A DNA stretch of 45,719 bases from assembly GCA_903872155.1 (NCBI GenBank), contig CAIQJP010000021.1, positions 1 to 45,719 of the forward strand, in the 5' to 3' direction. The notes below the pieces were generated by a model. It saw only the letters and a list, made by a program, of their open reading frames with translations, made no database searches and was not told the DNA's origin. The position numbers and the translations under genes were made by a program. Below are positions 22,633-30,840 of the stretch, piece by piece (position 1 is the first letter of the stretch; every line of letters starts with the position of its first letter). This DNA comes from an uncultured Actinomycetes bacterium. Its GTDB lineage: Bacteria > Actinomycetota > Acidimicrobiia > Acidimicrobiales > Ilumatobacteraceae.

Positions 22633-23442
22633 CTAGGCGTCGGGTGTGGCGCGATTACTTGCGCGTGTGGTTGAACGAGCGGTGCGGCGACGGCGGGCAA
22701 AGACCACCAACAAAATCAAGATGCCGATGATGATGAGCCAAAGACCAAGTATGTAGCCAATGACTTTGGCGAGTATTTGCCAGAAGCCGCCATCAACTTT
22801 TGATTCGGCGGTTCCGATGACGACTGCAACTGCGGTGCCATCGTTGGGCGCAGTCCAGATGACTCCGCCTTCGGCTTCGGTGCCGGTGCTCTTTTTGATG
22901 TCGCCCGGTAGGTGAGCAACGAGCGTGACACCAACCGACTGTGTGGGATCAACGCCAAGTTTTTCGGCTGTTGCTGCCCACGGCGCGGCGCCGATAGTTG
23001 CACTAAGAGTCGGGTCGCTGAAAGCTTCAATGCCGCCGACGAATTGCAGAGTCGCGTCAAGAGTTGTGCTGACGGTGCGACCGTCGATGGTGCGTTTGAG
23101 TTCGGGGTTGAGCAGTGGGCCGTTGGGTCCGCTGATTTGGCGCATGGCCGCGGTTGCTTCGGCGGGGGACTCGAATGCGTAACGCAAGATGACGCGCAGA
23201 CCGCCACTATTGATTTGGGTGGGGCCTTCAATGACCCAACCACTTGAGATGAGGTCGTCAATACGCAGGTCTTCGGCAAGACCCGGAACAAGGGCGACGG
23301 CTTCGGCATCGAGGTCGACGGTGACCGCGATATTGCCAGCGCCGGTGTCGTCGGCCGTGACATCGATGCGAACGTCGACGCGACAGGCCGACAGGAGAAG
23401 GATGAGTGCGCCGACGAGGGGAAGCAGACGACGAAGAGGCAC
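22633..23442 (-). CDS. LppM-family lipoprotein
   Basis: A 269-residue protein from a GTG, with signal peptide and lipobox (LILLLSACRVD, Cys20). The exported domain (VDVRIDVTADDTGAGNIAVTVDLDAEAVALVPGL, GWVIEGPTQ, LRYAFESPAEA) is the LppM/Rv2171 type. A C-terminal helix (ILGLWLIIIGILILLVVFARRRR) is followed by a basic cytosolic tail, so it is anchored at both ends. In mycobacteria LppM affects the envelope and phagosome interaction; here only an envelope role is inferred. Likely co-transcribed with radA. Confidence 0.85.
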   Translation of the reverse strand: MPLRRLLPLVGALILLLSACRVDVRIDVTADDTGAGNIAVTVDLDAEAVALVPGLAEDLRIDDLISSGWVIEGPTQINSGGLRVILRYAFESPAEATAAMRQISGPNGPLLNPELKRTIDGRTVSTTLDATLQFVGGIEAFSDPTLSATIGAAPWAATAEKLGVDPTQSVGVTLVAHLPGDIKKSTGTEAEGGVIWTAPNDGTAVAVVIGTAESKVDGGFWQILAKVIGYILGLWLIIIGILILLVVFARRRRTARSTTRASNRATPDA

Positions 23443-23611
23443 GAAGTAGAGGATAGTTGCTGGTGAGGCGGGGTGCGGGGTGGGGTTGGATGTGGTTTGA
23501 GCGGTGACCAGGGAAGGAATTCAGTGTGACTCTGAATTGATACATATATATACGTCACTGATAGACCAATAAATGCTCGTCGTAATACCGCTCAGCAAAG
23601 GATGTCCTGTG

Positions 23612-25474
23612 ATGATTCGCCAACTGGTGTCGGTTCCCCTATTTGTCGGACTTTTAGGGCTGGGTGCTTGTTCATCAGAAGAGGCGATTCCGACTGACAT
23701 CAAAGTTGACTCAATCGACTGGGCGACCTGCGATGAGTTTCCCGACGCCGAGAATCTTGAGTGTGGTGTTCTTGAAGTGCCGCTTGATTATTCAGACCTT
23801 GAAGGCGAAACAATTGAAATTTCGTTGATTCGTATTCCGGCGGCCAGTGGCAAACCCAAAGGTGTGGTGCTCAGCAACCCAGGTGGGCCTGGCGAATCGG
23901 GTGTTGATTTCGTGAGTGGTTGGTCGGTCGAATTTGTCAAAAATCTTGGGCTTGAAGATTATGACATTGTCGGTTTTGATCCCCGAGGTGTTGGGCGCTC
24001 GGGCGGCATGAGTTGTTTGACCGATCAACAAAACGACAAGTTCAATTATCTAGACACGACACCTGATAACGACGACGAACAGGCGTTGTACGACGAGTGG
24101 ATGGCGATCCAACAGCCGTGCACCAAAAAGTTTGGCCAGGCACTCCGCTTCTATACAACTGAAAACACGGCGCGCGATATGGACTTGATTCGTGAGTCAA
24201 TGGGATTTGAGACAATCAATTATCTCGGAATTTCATACGGCACCTATTTGGGTGGCGTGTATGCGACGTTGTTCCCTGATCGTGTTGAGTCGATGTTTTT
24301 AGATAGTGCGTACGATCCGCAAGGTGATACTCCCGAGCAGGACTATCTCACCAATGCCGAGGGTTTTGAAAATGCTTTTAACAATTGGGTTGATTGGTGT
24401 GAGTCGACTCCAGATGAGTGTTCATACTCGTCAGATGATGTGAAGGCTGATTGGCTTGATATGTATAACGCCTATGACCTGAAATCGTTTTTTACTGATG
24501 ACGGTCGTGAGGTGAATGGGGTTGTTATCGATACAGCGACAACATCAGCTTTGTATGCGAGGGATGAATGGGGTCCGCTGGCCGATGCTTTAACAGCGTT
24601 GCGCGATGGTGACGCGACTCAGATTTTGGAAATGGCCGACTCGTGGACGGGCCGTGATGAAGATGGAACTTTCGGTGATGGATACGACTCGTTCAACATC
24701 ATCAACTGTGCGAGCGCAACCGATGATGATGAATCGAAAGATCCAGGAGCATTGTTGAAGAAGATGAAAGAAGTTGCCCCTTGGTATTCGCGTGACTACG
24801 AATTGAATTGGTTGAGTGGCGGATACTGCGAGCCGGTGTTTGATGATGCAAAGTTGTTTGAGGTTGACTATCAGGGAGACGCACCGATCGTGGTGCTGGG
24901 CGGTACCGATGATCCTTCGACTCCTTTGCGTTGGGCCGAAGAATTGGTTTCGCATATGGGAACGCGGACATCGCTGTTGACATTTAACGGTGAAGGACAT
25001 TCGCAAATTTTCATTTCGCGTTGCGTTGATGACATTGCTAAAGAGCTATTTAATTTTGGCCGCAAACCAAGTGGTGATGTTGAATGCGATGCTGATGTGC
25101 CTGTGGCAAAGCCAGATTGGTGGGATGACGTGGTCACGCTTGATGGTGGTGGCATCGATCAAGACGCGATGGGTTACTACTTTGGTTCAGACCCAGTTGA
25201 TAGTTATGCCGAGTTCTTCGAGATTGAAGGTTCGGCTACGGATGTGTTTGACGAAGTGAAGGCTGCGTTTGCGGCGAACGGTTGGGTGTATGAAGAGGGT
25301 GACAGCGCTGATCCGGTGACTGACCCGCAATGGTTCAACAATCCCGATGATGAATCTATTTATGTCGGTGTATTGATGTCCTCGCCAGAGGAATTAGAAG
25401 AGAACCAGATGGTTGTGCCGGATGGAATTGTTCAACGCGGTTCAAGCGTCGTGATGGTGTATTTTTGGCCGTGA
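23612..25474 (+). CDS. Exported alpha/beta hydrolase, tripeptidyl aminopeptidase type
   Basis: About 620 residues from the ATG at 23612 (a GTG three bases earlier with AAAGGA upstream is equally likely). A signal peptide ends in the lipobox LLGLGACSS, so it is a lipoprotein. The fold is that of the SCO7095/TAP family: LSNPGGPGESG oxyanion region, DPRGVGRSGG, nucleophile in LGISYGTYLGG (Ser near residue 208), Asp in VLGGTDDPSTP and His in NGEGHSQIF; the triad is complete. The substrate is probably short peptides or esters. The last 130 residues (DYAEFFEIEGSATDVFDEVKAAFAANGW) form an extra domain beyond the usual TAP C-terminus. Confidence 0.85.
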   Translation: MIRQLVSVPLFVGLLGLGACSSEEAIPTDIKVDSIDWATCDEFPDAENLECGVLEVPLDYSDLEGETIEISLIRIPAASGKPKGVVLSNPGGPGESGVDFVSGWSVEFVKNLGLEDYDIVGFDPRGVGRSGGMSCLTDQQNDKFNYLDTTPDNDDEQALYDEWMAIQQPCTKKFGQALRFYTTENTARDMDLIRESMGFETINYLGISYGTYLGGVYATLFPDRVESMFLDSAYDPQGDTPEQDYLTNAEGFENAFNNWVDWCESTPDECSYSSDDVKADWLDMYNAYDLKSFFTDDGREVNGVVIDTATTSALYARDEWGPLADALTALRDGDATQILEMADSWTGRDEDGTFGDGYDSFNIINCASATDDDESKDPGALLKKMKEVAPWYSRDYELNWLSGGYCEPVFDDAKLFEVDYQGDAPIVVLGGTDDPSTPLRWAEELVSHMGTRTSLLTFNGEGHSQIFISRCVDDIAKELFNFGRKPSGDVECDADVPVAKPDWWDDVVTLDGGGIDQDAMGYYFGSDPVDSYAEFFEIEGSATDVFDEVKAAFAANGWVYEEGDSADPVTDPQWFNNPDDESIYVGVLMSSPEELEENQMVVPDGIVQRGSSVVMVYFWP

Positions 25475-25506
25475 TTGATTGAACTATCAACCATATTGGC
25501 ACCAAT

Positions 25507-25561
25507 GTGGCGAAATTTTCTGACGGTCGGAAACTCTGCCACACCCTCTTTCTAAGGTGGC
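25507..25561. other. Mutually exclusive hairpins upstream of the DUF222-HNH gene
   Basis: GCCAC at 25538-25542 can pair with GTGGC at 25507-25511 or with GTGGC at 25557-25561, so two alternative stems share one arm. There is no strong T-tract. It may be a weak attenuator or coincidence. Confidence 0.25.
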
Positions 25562-25612
25562 AAGTACTTCCCGCATGTGTATTTGAAAACTCAAAAACTG
25601 TTGGAGGTGAAT

Positions 25613-26772
25613 ATGAAATTGGTAGATGAGACTTGTGGTCCGTCATCGATCCCCTCGCCGTCGCGTGTGAGGTCTGAAGAGATTCTCGGACGACTGGGCG
25701 AAATCAAGCGACAAGAGTCGGCCCTGGCCTCCGAGCGATTTGAGCTGTTGGCCGAACTCAAAACTTTACGAACTGTTGACCCTGAAATCACATTGACGCG
25801 CGAAGGTCTGATGTCGCGGCGTGAGGCTCGTGATGTAGTCAGTCGTTCTTCTGCAGTCGAGGCGGCACCACTATTTGGTGAAGCTCTTTCGCATGGCGAT
25901 ATTTCGGTTGCTCATGTTGACGGTCTCTCGCGAGCACTCAAAATTGTCGGCGAAGACAAAGCGCTATTGCTGGAGAAGATTGAGTCGTTAGCCAGCGCTG
26001 CTTGCCATATGACTCCTGACGAATTTGGTCGTCATGCTTGCGACACCGCGAAATCGATTATGGCCGATGACGGCATCGGCGTACTTGAACGTCAACGTCG
26101 TGAAACACATCTCAAAATATGGAACGACCTTGACGGCATGGTGCATATTCGAGGGCAATTTGATCCTGAACGTGGTGCTGTCGTGCAGTCGCTGATCGCT
26201 CGTCGCGTTGAATCAATGTTCCATTCCGGAGACAATGACAACAAGATGGAAGTTGCTCCTGGAATTGAACCCAATCATCACCGCAACGCTCTTGCGCTTG
26301 TGGGTTTGGTGAGCGGTTGTCTTGATACCGATGAGCGACCGGTGCGTGCCGAACTTGTTGTGCATGTCGATCTTGCAACTTTGCAGAATGGTCGCCACGA
26401 AACAACGTCTGTCGGACCAGTTACGGGTCTGATTTGCCTATCGAAACCGTGCGCCGGCTTTCGTGTGAAGCCGAGGTGATTCCGGTGGTTCTTGATGGCC
26501 GATCGGTTCCGCTTGATGTGGGGCGCGCCAAACGTTTGGCAACGGCTCATCAACGTCGAGCATTAGAAGCGATATACGAAACGTGCGCAATTGATGGATG
26601 CGACCGTGCTTTTCATATGTGCAATGTGCATCACATTGAGTATTGGGAAAACGGCGGAAAAACCGATTTCAGCAACATGGTTCCGTTGTGTTCGCAACAT
26701 CATCATGCTGCCCACGAAGGTGGGTGGAAGTTGAAACTCGATCCGACGACCCGCCGATTGACAGTGACTTAG
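25613..26772 (+). pseudogene. DUF222-HNH (13E12-type) endonuclease gene split by a single-base frameshift
   Basis: The ATG at 25613 has an excellent GGAGGTGA site. The N-terminal DUF222 part runs in one frame to a stop at 26477-26479. The conserved continuation (CRTSYGSDLPIETVRRLSCE) and the HNH domain (CAIDGCDRAFHMCNVHHIEYWENGG... NMVPLCSQHHHAAHEGGWKL) lie in another frame and end at 26772. Adding one base in ACAACGTC near 26404-26409 joins them into a protein of about 386 residues without a break. The HNH residues themselves are intact. These genes are abundant, often multicopy, in actinobacteria. Either a fresh pseudogene or a sequencing error. Confidence 0.8.
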
Positions 26773-26800
26773 TTCAGTAGCGGAGTGACAACCGAGAAAA
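26769..26800. repeat. Left flanking repeat: remnant of a coiled-coil gene 3' end
   Basis: 27 of 32 bases match 35936-35967 in the same orientation. On the minus strand it encodes FSVVTPLLN-stop, against FSVLTPVLK-stop at the C-terminus of the coiled-coil gene on the right. An in-frame stop lies just upstream, so only the tail is left. The last bases overlap the stop of the DUF222-HNH gene. A second, shorter copy of TAGYTCARTAGCGG occurs at 26803-26816. Confidence 0.65.
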
Positions 26801-26963
26801 ACTAGCTCAATAGCGGCTGGAGGATGGAACCCCCTGGATATTCCCCAGGCAAGTGCTGCCAGAAATGACAGACATTTTCTTTGTCACAAAATTTGAGGAC
26901 CATCGTTATAGGTCTTGATTGGGGACTTAGCCCCATGTCAGAGCAACGTAGCGGAGACGCATA

Positions 26964-27605
26964 ATGGAATTTTTTCCTCTTCTAATAGGTGGTCTGTTCC
27001 CTTTGATTCTTGGGATGGGTCTCATAGTCGTCCTGGTCGGATTAGGGGCCAAAATACGTCCCGCAAAAACAGAGCCGATTCGATTTCGCTCAATCGACAC
27101 ATCCTCAGCGATTCGTGAGGTAGTCGGCTACACCAATGGCCTGACCAACTCGAAGTTTGGATTTCCTTCTGGAGTATTTGTCGAAGACAAAGTCGAGGGT
27201 GATCGGGCAATATTTAGGGAAGTCGTATTTGGGACGGTCGGACTTCAAGCGGCGAAGTACAGCTTCTTGGCACCTTTTAAAGTTGTCGGGCGAATATACC
27301 GGCAAATGAAAGGCGACTCGTCTGGCTTTGGATTTTTTGAAGTCTTCATGTTTACTATTGCCTTGTTTTTGTTTGTCACTGTTGCGCCACTCAGTTTTCT
27401 ATTTGTCGAAGTCACGATCATCGAGTTTGTGATCAAGAAGGCCTTGCGTTCAAAAATTGAGGCCCGAGCAAAAGTCGATTCTCAGAATCCAGATGACGTG
27501 CTCGTTGAATTCACGCTCTCAGGAATATCAGCGCGACTCACCAAGGCCGCAATCACCAATGCGTTCGTTACTCCAGAACGTCCGATTCTCATGGCAAAAG
27601 CCTGA
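26964..27605 (+). CDS. Membrane protein of unknown function, first gene of the Hsp70-FtsK module
   Basis: A 213-residue protein; GGAG lies seven bases before the ATG. Helices at the N-terminus (FFPLLIGGLFPLILGMGLIVVLVGLGA) and in the middle (FEVFMFTIALFLFVTVAPLSFLFVEVTIIEFV) frame a soluble segment of about 95 residues with a hydrophobic, Gly-rich stretch (FREVVFGTVGLQAAKYSFLAPFKVVG). I do not recognise the family. One base separates its stop from the GrpE-like start, so it is part of the same operon and is a candidate membrane anchor or target for the chaperone set. Confidence 0.6.
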   Translation: MEFFPLLIGGLFPLILGMGLIVVLVGLGAKIRPAKTEPIRFRSIDTSSAIREVVGYTNGLTNSKFGFPSGVFVEDKVEGDRAIFREVVFGTVGLQAAKYSFLAPFKVVGRIYRQMKGDSSGFGFFEVFMFTIALFLFVTVAPLSFLFVEVTIIEFVIKKALRSKIEARAKVDSQNPDDVLVEFTLSGISARLTKAAITNAFVTPERPILMAKA

Positions 27606-27606
27606 G

Positions 27607-28119
27607 ATGTCCGAAGAAATAGTCGATCTTGACATGAACGATGATGATCCACAAGATCTCATCGAGATGACAGCAGAGATGTCATTGCTTCAGGAAATTC
27701 GTGACGACATGTACAAAATGATCCCGGCCTTGCGAGCCGCAATTGCGCGCGATAGTTCGTTTGAGGCGATGGACGCCCGGCTCAAAAAATTGGAAGCAGA
27801 ACGTTCTGCTTATCCCCAATGGAAGATGGCAGCAGACATTCACAAATTTCGGGTTCGAATGTTGCACACGTCGATGCCGAATGATCTCAAAGAGTCCATC
27901 AATGAAGAAATCACCAAAATTCTAGACAATCAAGGTTTCAAAAAATTTGGAGAAGTTGGAGAACCGTTCAACGAACTGCATCACCGAGTCGTCGATATGA
28001 ATGACGACCAAGGATCCGATCTGTTTGTCGATCAAGTGATCTCTCCCGGATTGACCTGGATGAAAAAAGTGGTTTTGAAAGCAGACGTTGTGGTCAGTCA
28101 AAGGAGAAAAAGCAAATGA
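27607..28119 (+). CDS. GrpE-like nucleotide exchange factor
   Basis: A 170-residue protein starting one base after the previous stop; the frame is open further upstream only as a shadow. An acidic head and helical region (LLQEIRDDMYKMIPALRAAIARD... DARLKKLEAERS) lead to a GrpE-like beta domain (QGFKKFGEVGEPFNELHHRVVDMNDDQGSD..VDQVISPGLTWMKKVVLKADVVVSQ), matching the G-E-x-F-P-x-x-H and final G-x-x-x-x-x-x-V-L-x-A-x-V-x-V pattern. Its gene overlaps the Hsp70 gene by 4 bases. It should release ADP from that particular Hsp70. It is far more divergent than a housekeeping GrpE. Confidence 0.7.
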   Translation: MSEEIVDLDMNDDDPQDLIEMTAEMSLLQEIRDDMYKMIPALRAAIARDSSFEAMDARLKKLEAERSAYPQWKMAADIHKFRVRMLHTSMPNDLKESINEEITKILDNQGFKKFGEVGEPFNELHHRVVDMNDDQGSDLFVDQVISPGLTWMKKVVLKADVVVSQRRKSK

Positions 28120-29645
28120 GTGAAATAGTTGGCATTGACTTAGGAACCACGAATTCGGTTGTCGCATGGACTGACCAAAATGGACGAACTGAAATCATCG
28201 CAGGGCCAGAAGGTTCAAGAATTGTTCCGTCAGTTGTGTATTTCGATCCGGAAGGCGGAATCATCGTCGGAGAACGAGCGACTCAGTTTTCGGTGATTGA
28301 ACCGACGCGATCAGCGAGATTATTCAAACGCGGGATGGGCCTGAACTCCTTCCTAAACAACGGCGAAAAGTTCACAGTTGATGGAAAAACGTGGAGCCCC
28401 GAAGAACTCTCAAGTTTGGTTCTAAAGAAACTTGTGACACATGCTTCCAGTCATCTGCGCCAAGAAATCAAACGCGTCGTCATCACCGTTCCGGCCTACT
28501 TTGGTGAACCGGAACGAGCAGCAACTCGTCTCGCTGGTGAGATTGCTGGATTAGAAGTAGTCCGAATACTGAACGAACCGACAGCGGCGGCGATCGCCCA
28601 TGGGATTGATCAGCGTGGACAACAGAGTCGAATGTTGGTCTTTGACCTAGGTGGGGGAACTTTCGATGTGACTGTTATGGATATCGCACCTGATGGTGGG
28701 ATGACCGTTGTCGCAACTGGCGGTGATCGCCAACTGGGCGGCGCTGATTTTGATGCGATGATTCTCGAGCGGATGGCCGATGAAATTGATCTCAAGTTCG
28801 CTTTGGACTTGACGGAAGATCTGTATGCGTTTGTCGACGCGCGTAACAAAGCCGAAGAAATCAAGAAGGATCTGTCGGCTATGCAAACGGCTCAGCGACC
28901 GCTCACTATTGGTGGAAAGCCTTTCATGTTCCAGTTGAGTCGAGCCAATTTTGAATCAATGATTGCTCAACAAATAGGCGATATACGAGACACAATTCTG
29001 AATACTTTAGAAATGGCTGGAGGCGGGGCTGGTGGTATTGATGAAGTACTCATGGTTGGAGGCTCAAGTCGAATTCCGATCTTCTCGTCATTACTGAAAG
29101 AGATAACTCGCAAGGAACCAATCTTTTCCCGCAATCTTGACGAAGATGTTGCCAAGGGAGCAGCAATTCTTGCGGCAAAACTTCGTGGTGATGCAAGTCC
29201 GCAATCGTTCATTGATTCGATTCCACTACCTGTTGATGTCGCGAGCCACGGCTTAGGCGTCAGTCTTTTGGAAGGCGAGAAAATGGTCAACCGAGTGATC
29301 ATTCCATCGGGTTCACGGATCCCGGCGTCTGGAGAGATTGAAGCTTTCACGATCACTGATGACCAAATGCAACTTCAACTTGAACTGAACGAGGGCGACG
29401 AAGTCGATATTCAATTTGTGCGCAAACTCGGTGAATCATTAGGCAACTTTCCCAAACCACGACCGATTAGTCATCCGATTCGTATTTCCATGTCGTATGA
29501 CGCGGATCAGATGATCCAAGTGAAGGCCTTTGATGGGAAAACTGGCGACTTCATTTGTGAGATCAATCTGAAACACGAAACATTATTGAGCACAAGTGAA
29601 CGCGACAAGGCGAGAGATTTCTTGAAAGGACTTGATTTCGAATGA
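28116..29645 (+). CDS. Hsp70/DnaK-like chaperone lacking the C-terminal lid
   Basis: A 509-residue Hsp70. The ATPase domain is complete: GIDLGTTNSVVAW (6-18), PAYFGEPERAATRLAGEIAGL (126-146), ILNEPTAAAIAHG (151-163), FDLGGGTFDVTV (176-187) and VGGSSRIP (about 310). The substrate-binding beta domain is recognisable (GLGVSLLEGEKMVNRVIIPSGSRIPASG...), but the protein ends at FLKGLDFE about 110 residues before a normal DnaK would, so the helical lid and EEVD-like tail are missing. A lid-less Hsp70 would have fast substrate exchange or a dedicated, stable partner. Coupled by ATGA overlaps to the GrpE-like and TPR genes. Confidence 0.92.
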   Translation: MSEIVGIDLGTTNSVVAWTDQNGRTEIIAGPEGSRIVPSVVYFDPEGGIIVGERATQFSVIEPTRSARLFKRGMGLNSFLNNGEKFTVDGKTWSPEELSSLVLKKLVTHASSHLRQEIKRVVITVPAYFGEPERAATRLAGEIAGLEVVRILNEPTAAAIAHGIDQRGQQSRMLVFDLGGGTFDVTVMDIAPDGGMTVVATGGDRQLGGADFDAMILERMADEIDLKFALDLTEDLYAFVDARNKAEEIKKDLSAMQTAQRPLTIGGKPFMFQLSRANFESMIAQQIGDIRDTILNTLEMAGGGAGGIDEVLMVGGSSRIPIFSSLLKEITRKEPIFSRNLDEDVAKGAAILAAKLRGDASPQSFIDSIPLPVDVASHGLGVSLLEGEKMVNRVIIPSGSRIPASGEIEAFTITDDQMQLQLELNEGDEVDIQFVRKLGESLGNFPKPRPISHPIRISMSYDADQMIQVKAFDGKTGDFICEINLKHETLLSTSERDKARDFLKGLDFE

Positions 29646-30838
29646 GTGAAAGTAATAACGACTGGATTTTTGTTGAGAGACCGTCTGCTGCGACGCGAAT
29701 AGAGGCGCTCAAGTATTTCGGTGTGCCTCCTAGTTCTGAAACTGAGTTGGCGTCAAACATCAACACAAAACGGCGTAGATGGCATAGTCGGTCAAACGGT
29801 CCGGGTGGTGCAGAAATAGCCAAACTAGTTAAAGACATTGTTCGGCAACTTGAGGACTACTTACTGAAGGGTGGTTCATTCCCCGAAGGTGTCGTTGCAG
29901 GTTCGCAAGCACAACAACAGTCGCGTCAACTCCCTCCACCGAATTTCTCATCGATTGAACAATTGCTTGAACTAGTTGAGGCCCTAACTTCGCGTGGGCA
30001 ATATCAAAGAGCAATTGAAACGGCTCGAGAAGGTCTGAACAAATGGCCCGAATCAACAGAAGTCGCAATCTTGTTTTCCTTCGCCGTCGCTTCTGCTGCG
30101 GGCACTGAATTTCAAGTGTCGAATGCTGATTTGAATGAAGCCATTCGAACGAGCCAAATAGTGACTCAAAACGAGCCAACAAATGTCACGGCTTGGTGGA
30201 CATTGAGCACTCTGCTTGCGGCATCTGGTAGGCATGAAGAAATTCTCTTGCTTGAAGCAGAAATTGTTCGGAAACTTGGCGGCATACCAGTTCCGACACT
30301 ATTGGTCATTGCCCGAGCCCTTATACGAACTCCAGATATGTGGCGAGGATTAGAGATGGCTCTTCGAGCAGTTGAAAGTGATCCCGCCGATGCGGGGATA
30401 CGACTCGAGTCGGCAATGATTGCATTAGAAGCAACGCGTAAGTTTCTTCCGATCGATTCGGCTGAAAAAGTAACTGATTTCCGCAAGGCGGTTTCGGTGG
30501 CCGCTTGGTGTGCGCATGGGGTTGCATCAGTGGAAGTGCTCGTTCGGCCGTTCAGAATGTGGGCCGAACGATGTGATGAGAAAATGTTTACCGGAAGCCA
30601 TCGACTGCGTTCATTTGTCTCGATCATTACTCTGTTCATTTGGTTGCCAATTCACAATGCTCAAGCCAATAAGCGTCTTTGGGAAATTGTTCTCAATGGA
30701 CCATCAGACGGACAACTTGAGTTCTATGCCCTGAGCGAGATGAAATACATCCAAGATGTTCATGCAGGAATCAAATTTACGTGGCTGGAAAATCGCGTAA
30801 CTTGGCCACAAAAGCCAATTGGTGTGGACCTGAACTAA
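29642..30838 (+). CDS. TPR-like protein with N-terminal J-like segment
   Basis: A 398-residue protein. Residues 16-75 (ATRIEALKYFGVPPSSETELASNINTKRRRWHSRSNGPG..EIAKLVKDIVRQLEDYLL) have the layout of the divergent J-like domain that precedes kinases and TPR proteins in many bacterial conflict and stress loci, but lack an HPD tripeptide. From about 95 the protein is helical with TPR-like repeats (IEQLLELVEALTSRGQYQRAIETAREGLNKWPESTEVA). Given its place directly after Hsp70 it may act as a client adaptor; without HPD it may not stimulate ATPase. One possible membrane-close segment is FVSIITLFIWLPIH. Confidence 0.5.
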   Translation: MSESNNDWIFVERPSAATRIEALKYFGVPPSSETELASNINTKRRRWHSRSNGPGGAEIAKLVKDIVRQLEDYLLKGGSFPEGVVAGSQAQQQSRQLPPPNFSSIEQLLELVEALTSRGQYQRAIETAREGLNKWPESTEVAILFSFAVASAAGTEFQVSNADLNEAIRTSQIVTQNEPTNVTAWWTLSTLLAASGRHEEILLLEAEIVRKLGGIPVPTLLVIARALIRTPDMWRGLEMALRAVESDPADAGIRLESAMIALEATRKFLPIDSAEKVTDFRKAVSVAAWCAHGVASVEVLVRPFRMWAERCDEKMFTGSHRLRSFVSIITLFIWLPIHNAQANKRLWEIVLNGPSDGQLEFYALSEMKYIQDVHAGIKFTWLENRVTWPQKPIGVDLN

Positions 30839-30840
30839 TC

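Noticed and set aside
22716-23558. Minus-strand frame of 280 residues over the LppM-like gene
   Set aside because: Out-of-phase shadow; the other frame has a lipobox, domain motifs and a membrane helix.
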